DNA of 64,000 bases from Uranotaenia lowii (lineage: Eukaryota; Arthropoda; Insecta; Diptera; Culicidae). The DNA is taken from contig NC_073693.1 in the NCBI RefSeq assembly GCF_029784155.1, forward strand, positions 355,636,591 through 355,700,590, in the 5' to 3' direction. The notes under the pieces are model-generated. The model searched no databases. It worked only from the letters and a program-made list of their open reading frames with translations, and was not told the origin of the DNA. A program made the translations under genes and the position numbers. Of the stretch, positions 23,101 through 33,736 are shown in pieces; position 1 is the stretch's first letter; every line of letters begins with the position of its first letter.

Positions 23101-23216
23101 TATGACATTTTCGGCGACTGTTTTGACATTTGGGTGTACTAACACTACTGACAGGGTTAAATGTGCCTTTACTTGGAAATGACAAACTAAGGTCTGAAGA
23201 TATATTTATAATAATG
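20121..23216. other. Unique-looking DNA, no gene called
   Basis: Moderate GC, no transposon signatures, open frames below 92 codons without known domains (for example 20452-20721, with antisense frames of similar length). A (GATGCT)-like trinucleotide run lies near 22835-22862. It is probably intron or intergenic host DNA. Confidence 0.35.
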
Positions 23217-24425
23217 TCAAAACCGAGAAGATTGACAAAAATGACAAAAAGACAAAAATGATAAAAATGGAAAAAAAATACAAAATTGACAAAATAAAAC
23301 AAATGATAAAACTGATAAAAAATAAATTACAAAAATGATAAAAAATGAAATTTTATTTTTTTTTTTTGACGAAAATGTCAAATAAGACAAAATGAAAAAA
23401 ATGGCCAAAAACTTAAAAACCAACAAAAATGACATAAATGACAAAAATGACAAAATGATACAAATGAAAAAAATTACAAAAATGATAAAATGAAAAAAAT
23501 GAAAAAAATCACAAAAATGACGAAAATGACGAAAATGACGAAAGTGACAAAAATGACAAAAATGATAAAAATAACAAAATGATACAATGACAAAAATGAA
23601 AAAAAAATGGCAAAAATGACAAATATGAGAAAAATGAAAAAAATGAGAAAAATGACAAACCGACAAAGATAACAAAAATGATAAAAATGACAAAAATGAA
23701 AAAAAGTGACAAAGATGACCATAATGATAAAAATCACAAAAACGAAAAATATGAAAAAAAAAAAGCAAAAATTACAAAAATGACATAAAGAAAAAGAAAC
23801 AAAATAAAACCCGAGAAAAATGAGAAAAGCGGCAAAAATGACAAAAATAACGAATTTTATAAAAATGACAAAAATGGCAAAATGATAAATAGAAATGACA
23901 CAAATTACCACATCGACAAAAATGACAAAAGTGATAAAAATGACAAAAATACAAAAATTACAAAAATGACAAAAATTACAAAAATGACAAAAATTACAAA
24001 AATTACAAAAATAAAAAAATACAAAAATAAAAAACGACAAAAATGACAAAAATGAAACAAAAATGTAGTGCCAAAAATGACAAAAATGACCAAAATGTCC
24101 AAAATGATAAAATGACAAAAATAAAAAAAAATTACAAAGATGCCCAAAATGATAAAAATATCAAAAATGACAATAATTACAAAAATGACAAAAAATAACA
24201 AAAACGACTTAAATGAAAAAAAACGACAAACAGAGAAAAATGACAAAAAATGATAAAAAGGACAAATATGAAAAAAGCGACAAAAATGACAAAAATTACA
24301 TAAAAAAAACAAAAATTTCAATAATGACAAAAATTTAAAAAATGACAAAAATTACAATAATGACAAAAAATGACAAAATTGAAAAAAATAACTAAATTGA
24401 CGAAAATGGCAAAAATTTAAAAAAA
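23217..24425. repeat. Degenerate nonamer array, unit AAAAATGAC
   Basis: About 1.2 kb of diverged AAAAATGAC units on the plus strand. On the minus strand the 9-bp unit yields long Phe/Ile/Val/His/Cys-rich frames (up to 214 codons) that are artefacts. Strand bias is opposite to that of the 16-20 kb arrays. Confidence 0.9.
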
Positions 24426-25925
24426 AAATTATGTGTATTTAGGTTGGAAGCATGCTCGGCGGAATGAAATTTTGAGAGAAATCTTCCGATTTGGGAAAGC
24501 ATTCAAACTTGAAGATAAAGTGGGGCATTTTGTTGACCAACCTTAAAAAAGACATAGGGGCAGGCTTCCCCAGTAAGCGCGTCCTCTCAGAAATCGACAG
24601 AGCATGCAAAAAATTGAGAGTTGAGTCACCGAACTTAGAATAAAACGGTTAACTTCGGCGACACTCCAAGAACGCAAATATTTTCATTCGGTTTGTCCTG
24701 CCGAGATACCTAGAGGCAACAAATACGAATGCGTACATGCGAAATCAGTTTGAATCGTACACTCGTACGGTGTGGTCGCATTTTGTCCCCGTGTCCCTTG
24801 TGTGCTTTCAATCGTAGCTGTCGACTTCTCAGGCAGGCGAACACGCGTCTCGGAGGGAAACATACAAACACGATTCGGATTGTGTTCGTATGTTTCTCTG
24901 GAGGGCGTGTCTTAGCTTAATTCGTGGCACTCACCCAAGGCACGCGTATGGTGTGTTCCTCTCTAACGATGTGATGATGCAAAATCACCAGAGAGATCGT
25001 TACGATCCCTCTGGCGATTTGAGTTACCTCTCTGCCGATTCAAATTTACCGGGTCGGACTCTTTTTAGAGCCCAATAAGAGCGGTGTAACAATCAACTCC
25101 GCTCTTTAAATTTTGTTGTGAGCGGAGCAAGAGTGGTCGATAGGAGCAGAGTGACAATACACACAGGGAGCGTTTTTCGTCACTCACAAAACACTCAAAA
25201 TTGAAATGAGTACTCCATAAGTGCGTCTCCTTAAGAGTGCTCCTAAGGTGTACACAATGTGCGTCCAAGTAATTAATTGATGGTGCTGTTCGCTTTGGTT
25301 CGTATCTAGCTGTTTTTTTTTTCGGAGAGGAATAAAAAAGATAATAACATCAAGCCGGAATGGATGAGACCAATATAATCTAATACACTTTGATTAAATA
25401 TAAGTCTCTATCAAACCACAAACCGAATGCTCTTTACCGGGTGAAACTAAATTGCTCCCCCACGGTGTTAAAGGTAGCATAAGTATCTGCAGTATAGTGA
25501 TGCTGATTGAACATTGAAAGTTAATTTTACAGTTCGCTAGCTAGTGTCGAGGGTGTTATTAACAAGATCCTTGTTTTGGATTTAGATTGTGTTGAATTCG
25601 TGAAATAAAACAAATGTTTGTCCGAAAAAAGTTGATATCCATGTTGATATTCGAGTGTTGTCATGGATTTTTATGTGACTAACAATTGTTACGAGCTACA
25701 ATTTTGACCCATAGATGCGTTTTTAAAAAACGCTTTATTGTTTCGGTAAAATATGTCATTTTTTAACAAATTTTAAATAATAACATACTTGAACTTAAAG
25801 AGGAAGTTTTTAATGACTTAAATTCATGCAAAGCTTGATAACTGGTCTACTAACACTCGAATAAACGAACAATTAGTGGTGAAAGGAAATGTAAAGGGTC
25901 TAATGACTGGGGGACTGTAGTTCAA
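24426..25925. other. Spacer with small hairpins
   Basis: Two short inverted repeats occur: GAAACATAC...GTATGTTTC (about 24857-24896) and AAATCACCAGAGAGATCG with its near inverse (about 24980-25020). Around 25075-25250 lie repeated GAGC and AGTGCTCC motifs resembling those at 30255-30440. No gene seen. Confidence 0.4.
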
Positions 25926-25927
25926 GT

Positions 25928-26375
25928 TTTTTTTTTTGCCAAGAATCAACTTTCTGGGACTTTGTCGGTTTTCCGAAAAACGGCTGGTTTTCAGAAAAAA
26001 CGGTTAAGTCCCAACAAGTCGATTTTTGACCGAGATTCTTTTTCGGGATAACACCAAATTTCATACATGAATGTTTCGATTCTCTCGATTTCCTTTGTCT
26101 TCTTTTTACGTGATTTCTGAAATTTCGAAGTAAAATTTTACCAAAAATTTTTTTCAGCATTTCGACAGGACTTTGACGTATTATGCATTTTTCAATCTTT
26201 TGGCATAAAAAATAAAAATTCGGTTTTTTTGGTTTTTTTGGTCCCCCCTTTGGTGATTTTTAAGGGTGCTTCGAGGCACCCCTAAATAAAGTCCGAATGA
26301 GTTGAAATTTTGCAAAGGTCAGATTTTTGGGCCAATCCACAAAATTTTTATGTTCGGATTTCGAAATTTGACATG
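25928..26375. repeat. Dispersed repeat (family E), copy 1
   Basis: Shares with 47230-47640 the segments ATAACACCA(A/G)ATTTC, GACGTATTAT(G/A)CATTT, GAGGCACCCCT and GAGTTGAAATTTTGCA, in the same order and strand. No terminal repeats or coding capacity found. Confidence 0.65.
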
Positions 26376-27680
26376 AACCAGTTAGCTGCCACCCTAACGT
26401 ACATATGTATGCTAGATTTGTGGAGCAATTAACATTATAGATTTCATCTTGAGTAGAAAATATTTTTTCATAAAAATGACGCTTATTTTCACGACGCATT
26501 TTCGGAGTATTTTCACTCCAGCCAAATAGTGTAACGTGATTAAAAAGCTTAGTTTTGTGTGCAGCATACTTCTAAATCTTACATTGCGTGAAGTGTTATT
26601 ATTCAAACCTGTTTGATATGGAGACAATTTATTTCAAAATCTACTTTCGATCCCATTATAAGATGCATTATTAAATTTTTTAGAGTACACTTCAAGAGCT
26701 TCGACATAGTTATTCAGTGAAAAATTTTCTTTTAGAGAATTTATAAATTGAAAAAAGGATTAGATGGCTCGGTTCAAGGGTTAGTTATTTTTTTCGAACA
26801 AAATGTTAAATTTTTTCATACAAACAAGAAAATTAAACTTTACTCATGTAATCGTTACTTTAAAAATCTGCAACGAAGTTGTTGAGATATAAGGGTTTTG
26901 GTAGTTCGAAAATGACTTCAAATAGACTAAGTCTAATGTAGATGCATGCTAATTTTTTTTTAAACTTTCTCAAAAATTTCCCAAGTTTTATAAATTTTAT
27001 CCTGAATTTACCATAAATAAAATAAGATGGATAGAAAACACAAAGTTTACAACAAAATTGCAACAAAAAAAATGCAAAACTTCATTAATGATTATAAAGT
27101 AAAAACTACAGAAATGACGAATATAAAAAATGCAAACTTCGGCATTTCGTAACTTTTGTAAGTCTTATTCATTTTTAAAATGTTGCTCATTTTGTTATTC
27201 CGAAAATAGTTATTCTTATCTTTTTGGCCAATTTCCCATTTTGCTTGAAACTCGTGTTATTTGTCGTTCGAACTAAAGTTGCATTTTGTTTATATATTTT
27301 AAACATTTTGGGAAAACCCTTATGGAAAAATTAACCTTAGTGGAAACATAAGTTTAATATGCATTTGAAATGATGCGAGTTGTGAAAGTCTTAAAAATGA
27401 ATCCCCCAGAGATCTGAAAAAATGACAGTGTCAGTCGTTTTATGCAATTTCTAAGTCATGTGGCATCAAATAGTCATCAAAATGTACGTACAAGTTTTTT
27501 TTTAATTCGATAATGATATTTTCACCATTCATCTATTGCCATAATAATGTAGATATATGTAATTGAGTAGATGTAAACGATAACTTTACATTACATAAAT
27601 TTCATTAAACCATTGGAATTTGAACCTCGGTGCCAAGCGCTTGCGCGCTTTGCTTTCAAAGCGCTGCCTGAGGAATTCCG
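26376..27680. other. AT-rich spacer with one foldback relic
   Basis: A piece near 26890-26950 (AAAATGACTTCAAATAGAC and flanks) matches the outer arm of foldback family D. No gene seen. Confidence 0.4.
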
Positions 27681-28045
27681 TTAAGGGGGGGGGGGGTAGG
27701 GTCTAACACTTTCAAAAAATCGATTTTTTTATTTTTTTATTTTCTTATTGTAAAATGTTTCAAGAAAGTTGTGTCAAATTTTCAAGTCAATTGAAGCAAA
27801 ACTGTAGAAGTTATAGGCCTTTATCTCCTCCTATCTAATACTGCAAGAAAGCAAGAGCAGAAACTTCAAACGCGTTTTTCTCGAAAGCACATTTTTAAAG
27901 TCCGTGGACATCGTCATTTGAAAACGTCTTATCCGATTCTTTTCAAATTTGGAACATATTTTCTACATATAAAATACCAGACCCCAACGTTTTTCTTTTT
28001 TGTTTTTTTTTACTTTGGGGAGATTTTACAGGTGGAAAATGGTGG

Positions 28046-29201
28046 GAAGAGTAGGCGTGTGCTGAACGGTTAACACGCGTTTTTTTCGTGCAGAAAAATT
28101 TCAGCAAATTAAGTTTTACTAAATTAATTGATTTCAAACTATTTTTCGGAAAGAAATGAACTTGAGAATTTGCTAGAATATTAGTTTTGAGTGAATTTTC
28201 CGGTTAAATCATACAGGGAAGCTTTTCGCGGGGTGCCGTTCAAAGTTCAGCGTTCCCCCAACGCAGCTCCCAGGTCGGCGTTCGTTTTGTACCATGGTTA
28301 TGAAAATATGCTAAATTAAATGCAAATTCAGAAAAATGGGGAATGGGAACGTGAGTGAAAATCATTAAGTGCGTTTTGGCATAATTTACTAAATGTTTGA
28401 AAAGAGAGAGATATGCCTAGCCACAAGCTCTGTAGGGAATGTTTGAATCAGTGAAAAATACTTAGTCTTAGCATCGGCAGGACATAAGAATTCTGTGTGA
28501 AGAAATTAATGGTGATTATGGCGATATATGATGACTAGTGCTTGAAAATTGGAAATAATTATGGAATCCATGCGTGTAATTGAATGCAAAAGGAATTTCT
28601 CGGTATCAAATATGGCCTTTCTATACAAAAAATGCGTGATTATTTGTTTTACTACCGAAATAAACTGCTGCTGGCAGATTCTGTGATTGCTGCGATCTTT
28701 TTTTTTTGAAAGTTTAAAAACGGACGTATTGCGGTGCTGCAGGAAATTGAAGAAATGGAGATGTAAATGTTTCCGTTATTTGCAGATAGTTATCATCAGC
28801 TGGAGTTATCAAAGCTAAGTCATATTAAAATTCTTTTTAATTTGTGTTTTTTATATGTTTAGTAATTGTATAATAATTTGTATCACAAACATTCCTTCTT
28901 GCACTATTGCAAATTTCCATCCAAAAATTTGGTTCTGAATAGAATTACATTTAATTCTGCTTTACTGCTACCGTTTTTTTTTTTTAAGAGAATCCCAAGT
29001 CATTAAAATTCAAGAATGTGTTTTCAGAACCTGAATATGATAAATTCTTTGTATCATTCTTTCTTTTGTCTTTTTTGTTGTAGATATATTACCGTGTTTT
29101 GTTTTTACATTTTTGAAGAAAATATCGCAAGTTACAAGAGTATCGTATCTAATTTAAAGTCATCAAAACCTTTCGAGTTTCTAATAGATCTCGAAAGGTT
29201 T

Positions 29202-29242
<41 letters not shown>

Positions 29243-29795
29243 CTAATGTTTTAGTTGTTCTTTTTTATTTGCAAGAGCGAGTAAAGGCGCTATATCCTTG
29301 GTCAATGACCAGAAATGATTATACACAGAAATCCAAAACAGATCAACAGAAAGATAAAGCTTAGAATTTTATTTTTTCACATCACCTCTTCAAAATGCTT
29401 CTATTTCTAGGTTTTGTGATTTCTGTGTACAAAATAAATCATTTCCAGCCACCGAAGAATAGTCCTAGCGATTGGCGAAGTTACTTTACATTAAGTTTGG
29501 TTTCTTCATCAAGGAGAAATTTTCTTAGCATGCTTCCAACGATACTGCCCATTTGAAACGTATGGTACTGGTGGTCCACGTTTCTTCCTGTTCCTGTGTT
29601 CCGGATGTCTCTGCGTTCTCTGCTCCATGGTAGGCCCAACCATTTTATGTTTTTGATTATTTTAATGTTTTTATGTTAAAATAATTAAAAACATGAACGA
29701 AGACAAGAAGAATAATAAGTCACTTTTATTATTCTTTGGGACTCAGACATAAGTTCTGGCTATGGAAGTACGATTAGTGATTAGTGACGATTAGT
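28046..29795. mobile_element. Retroposon with 24-nt target duplication
   Basis: A perfect 24-nt direct repeat (28022-28045 and 29796-29819, starting GATTTTACAGG) flanks this insert, which interrupts the TTAA element. The right end has reiterated GATTAGT-like units just before the repeat, like the short tails of some non-LTR products. A segment near 29550-29640 resembles one inside the 32-kb retroposon. No reverse transcriptase is present. Confidence 0.55.
29162..29242. repeat. Perfect 16-bp stem hairpin followed by 38 T
   Basis: ATCAAAACCTTTCGAG (29162-29177) is followed after a 12-nt loop by its exact inverse (29190-29205), and a run of 38 T begins at 29205. On the minus strand it reads poly-A followed by the hairpin. 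A short palindromic pair also lies at about 29306-29335 and 29410-29445. Confidence 0.9.
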
Positions 29796-30196
29796 GATTT
29801 TACAGGTGGAAAATGGTGGATTTTTTCGTGAAAAATCGTAGTTTTTACTTCAAACAGCCACAAAAATTTCATAAAAATATTTTTAAGTTAAATAAAAACG
29901 ATGGGGTCCAGAAAAACATCTATTAAAAATATTTTGCTCTGATTTTTTGACTTCAGATGATTCTGTGCTGAGATACAGTGTCCACCGCAAATCATGTTTT
30001 CTAAAAGGCATCCTCGAAAGTGCTCCGTCACCGGCTCATTTTTCAATATTTTTCTACGAAAAAATTACTAAATGTTCTTTTAACAATCCTTTGTGTAATG
30101 CAAAAAATTTGAATACATTTGTTTGAACGATAGCTCCAGAAAAAAATCGTGAAAATGGTGTTTTTTTATACCCGTTAGACCCTACCCCCCTCTTAA

Positions 30197-30459
30197 TGAA
30201 CGTATTTTTTTGCTATGCACATGATGGGAAGGACGGTTTCCTAAAAAACACACTTCATTTCCCTAAGAGCACGCTCTAAGAGCTACACTGACGGAGCACA
30301 CATCACTCATGTAAGTTTGTGTTGAAAATCTATTTTTCGGGAAGCAAGAGCAGAGTGAGTGCGGTTTAGCGCTCACAAGAGCGTGGGTTCCACTCCTCTT
30401 TGTGAAGCTTTGCTCTTGCACTTATGAGTGACTCCTCAGGAGTCGTCCGAAGCCTGCAT
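30197..30459. repeat. GAGC/GCTC-rich element resembling 25075-25250
   Basis: Motifs AAGAGC, GAGTG, GCACTTATGAGTGACTCC and their inverses are clustered as in the earlier copy. Probably a MITE; ends not resolved. Confidence 0.4.
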
Positions 30460-30600
30460 AGCGGCTTAGCCGATTAAGGCTTCACAGACAGAAGAAACGT
30501 GGACAACTTAAAATTAACATTTAACACCTAGTACCGAGATGGGAATCTAACCCGTGCCACTAGTGGACAAGCGATTACTGTCTTAAGATCGGGATACACC
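30460..30600 (-). mobile_element. tRNA-related SINE relic
   Basis: On the minus strand GGGTTAGATTCCC resembles a pol III B box, followed by a non-tRNA body (GTGTTAAATGTTAATTTTAA onward). No good A box is seen, so the head is incomplete. Confidence 0.4.
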
Positions 30601-31371
30601 TGTAACGGTTACACTATTTACTTGTAAAACTAACTATGTGTTAACAGTTTATCACCGCTTATCAATTCGTAAATCGGGATTTATCACCTGTGGTTCCCAA
30701 CTAAAAAAAAGATAGCCAGTCATTCAGGAAGGAAGTACTTTAAAGCAGGAATGAGCAACGCGCGGCTCGCGGGCCGCATGCGGCCCTCGTGGCGTCCTTG
30801 TGCGGCCCGCGAAGCATTTTTAAAATTTCTGTCAATGTTTACTTTTTCTTCGCTAGATTTTGATAAAACCATTAAAAAAAATTACATGTCAGTAACTTAC
30901 CCTACACTCATTCAGTATATAACTTTTTTTTCTGGCATTTCTTGCGTTCTTTTAAAGGCAAAAGTGCAATATTATTAATAGGCGAACTCAATATTTGAAA
31001 TTTTTTTTAAACAGATGCCATTTTCCCCGTTATTAAACTATCATTTTAAAAATTTGGAAAAAAAAACGACATGGGATTCTTATAAACATGACTCATCATC
31101 AAAAGCAAAATGTGGTTTGACTGAAGAATTTTGGGACGATTATTTTCAGACATTTCATATTTCATAGCGAAATCATGCCAAACATTGATGAATTGTGTCA
31201 TTTTGCTTTAAAATAAGCAATCCACATTATGTAACTTAGATTAGCTTTAAAAATCCGATCCCAGTAGTATTCGAATCAAAAAAGAAAATCCATGAAATCT
31301 GTTAAATTTTGTCTAGAATCAAATATGTTACCTGTATTTTTGGCGAAATTTATTTGAAAATCTGTTAAATA

Positions 31372-32023
31372 CCGTAAACTGGGGGAACTTTGATCACCGG
31401 GGTAACTTTGACCAACGTGAAATTTTTGCAGATAATCATCATTGAAGTTAAAATATCTTAAAAATATAGTTTTAAAGTTTTAGAATATCTGATTTTTCAA
31501 AGACTCACAAACAAACACCTCTCCTGAAAAAAAAATGAACATAGGAACAGTGGGAGGACCTAACGAATAGCATGAAGGTGAAATTTCATATGTTTTTCTG
31601 ACCAAAAAATAAGGAACTATGTTTGTAATTTTTGCCCCTAAATGTATGAAGAATCAGCTTTTGAGTATATTTGATTTTGAAAGAAAACATTGAAAAATTC
31701 AACTGAGTTCAAACAAAAAAAAACTGTTATTGATGTTTTAAGCCTTGTGTGCTAATTTGCATCAAAACAATAATTTTGAAGATGTTGAGATACGTTAAAA
31801 CCATAGTTATCTAAGTTACCCCGAAACATGAAACCTATTTTTGTAACTAACATTTAGTTATAGCCACTAATGTCGTGTGAACATTCTGTTATGAAAGATC
31901 ATGTTTTATACTCCTTGACTCAGGAAGTACTTTAAAACTTTTTAGTGTTACAAAAAAGCGTCCCCTTCCAAAATATTCGAATATGAATTAAAGAAAATTT
32001 ATCAATGTTCCCCCAGTTTATGG
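31372..32023. mobile_element. TA-flanked MITE (family F, copy 1)
   Basis: TA (31370-31371, 32024-32025) flanks ends CCGTAAACTGGGGGAAC and, inverted, CCATAAACTGGGGGAAC. The subterminal GATCACCGGGGTAACTTTGA is shared with the copy at 59412-60014. No coding capacity. Confidence 0.82.
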
Positions 32024-32175
32024 TAATGAATTTTTGTAAGAATATCTTATTGAAAATCTCAATGTAATGATTTTATACGGAACTTCGGATACAAAAACAG
32101 GGTTTAAAACCGTTTGTGAAGAAAAATTGGCGCTTTGTGGAAAAATGTCTCGAAGAAATGTAATTTATGTAAATA

Positions 32176-32787
32176 GAGATCTAAGCAAGCATCGTTTCCT
32201 TGAAGACGTGTTTGACAGCCGTTCCCAAAAATTTTCAACATCGTAAATCTTCATGAAATTTAGGAGCAAAAATTCAAAATCACAGTTTGAAGGAAAAAAA
32301 GGTTCAGTGAAAATTATAGAAAAGGAAGAACTGAGACAAACTGAAAGCTTTATCAGTGATATCGATTGTGATAAATGTGATAAAATGTGTGCAAGAAAAA
32401 ACATCATACAAATCCTGTTGGCTGCAATAAGGTTGGGTTACCTGTGGTATTGACGTCAAACTCTGGAAGTTTCGGGTGAGATCAATCCAATTAATTTTTT
32501 GTTTTTCATTATGATTTCAACTTTACAAACTGAACATTATCAAATCCAACATAACCATATGAAGCGTTTGGTAGGGAACTCCACGCTTTATTCCTCCCTT
32601 GTTCCTGTATCTTTTGCGTTTTACATCTCATGGTTGGCCTGGCCGTAGTAGTATCTGCAATGCATGTTCTATGTATCAGATACTATGTTGAAAAGAAAAA
32701 TGAGGAACGCAAGTTCATCATTTTCCAGGATGCATACAAGTATTGGCCATGTTGGTGTTAGAAGAAGAAGAAGAAGAAGAAGAAGAA
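32176..32787. mobile_element. Retroposon with GAA tail and 24-nt target duplication
   Basis: The 24-nt sequence starting GAAGAAATGTAATTTATG at 32152-32175 recurs at 32788-32811. Between them lies 612 bp ending in a (GAA)n tail (from 32761). Long target duplications and a simple 3' tail are the marks of target-primed reverse transcription. The tail and duplication share GAA, so the exact junction is ambiguous. A 66-codon frame (32253-32453, with DCDKCDKMC) has no recognised domain. Confidence 0.72.
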
Positions 32788-33736
32788 GAAGAAATGTAAT
32801 TTATGTAAATAAATTTCAATAACATCCAGTGATCTCTTTTAAAACTCAAAATATCGTTATTCATCAACACGTCAGACTTTTGAAAAAAGACTTATGAAGG
32901 AGAGAACCGTTTGTTTGATAAAAAAAGAACTTCTCTCGAACAAAAGGTTCAAACTGTTAAAATTTTCGTTTTTGATAAAACTCAAAGAGAAGGGAAATAT
33001 GGAAATTCATAAAGTTTACCTGGGATTCAAGAAATGAAGATTTAGATTGGAACTTGGACGAAATTCGCTTAAAAATATATGAATTTGCTCAACGCCAAAT
33101 TTAAACGGAATTTTGAATTGAAAATTGGGTACCGTTTATAGCGAAAAATTCGGTCTTCAGGAAAATTAAAGTAATTCCGATAAAGATGCTTGAAAGAGAG
33201 TTATTTTCAAAAAAAAAATCTTTCCAGAAGACTTTGAAGTGATGAGAAGTTGTACACTTGGAATAATTGTTTTTTTAGAAAACAGTTCAAATTTGTTTGA
33301 AACATTACAAAGGCCACGACAATTTTTCGTTTTTGATAAAAAAGCGAATAAAAGATTTTTATGTTTGGAAGAACAGATGTTTGCAAAAAAGGTAAAAATC
33401 AATCTACAAATTTCCTTAAAAACAAACTAATATTTAGTGATGTACCATATCAATTTCAGCTGTATTTTGTCTGATTTACATTTGAAAATTCGTGTTGAAT
33501 ATTTTTTCAAACATTTCAAATAAATGATATGCGAAATCGTTTTTCCTTCCCTTTTTTCAGTTTTTATTCGTGAAACATTTGTTATCATCAAAGAATCACG
33601 TTTAATTTTAATACTTTTAACTATCCATGAATCTTTACAAATTGTTGTAAGTGATACCTTGAGTGCAGCCCGGCGGAAGGATTTTAAATTTAAATTAGCC
33701 CGTTGGTTCAAAAGGTTGCTCACCCCTGCTTTAAAG

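Larger units (their letters stand above)
27685..30192. mobile_element. TTAA-flanked element with GGGGGGTAGGGTCTAAC ends
   Basis: TTAA (27681-27684 and 30193-30196) flanks inverted ends sharing GGGGGGTAGGGTCTAAC. TTAA duplication suggests a piggyBac-type element. No transposase remains. About 1.75 kb of the length is a retroposon inserted at 28046-29795. Confidence 0.7.
30746..33728. mobile_element. hAT-type DNA transposon, non-autonomous
   Basis: Ends CAGGAATGAGCAAC and, inverted, CAGGGGTGAGCAAC, flanked by an exact 8-bp duplication CTTTAAAG (30738-30745 and 33729-33736). CAGGG-type ends and 8-bp duplication define hAT. GC-rich near-ends carry GCGGCCC motifs. At 2983 bp it is long enough to have been autonomous, but no transposase frame is recognisable. 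A TA-flanked MITE (31372-32023) and a retroposon (32176-32787) lie inside. Confidence 0.85.

Noticed and set aside
23096..24348. Hydrophobic minus-strand frames of up to 214 codons, membrane-protein-like
   Set aside because: A degenerate 9-bp unit read in frame gives an endless Phe/Ile/Val/His/Cys pattern. No start context, splice site or domain.
23217..24425. CRISPR-like array
   Set aside because: No constant repeat with unique spacers; it is a continuous degenerate tandem repeat in a eukaryotic genome.
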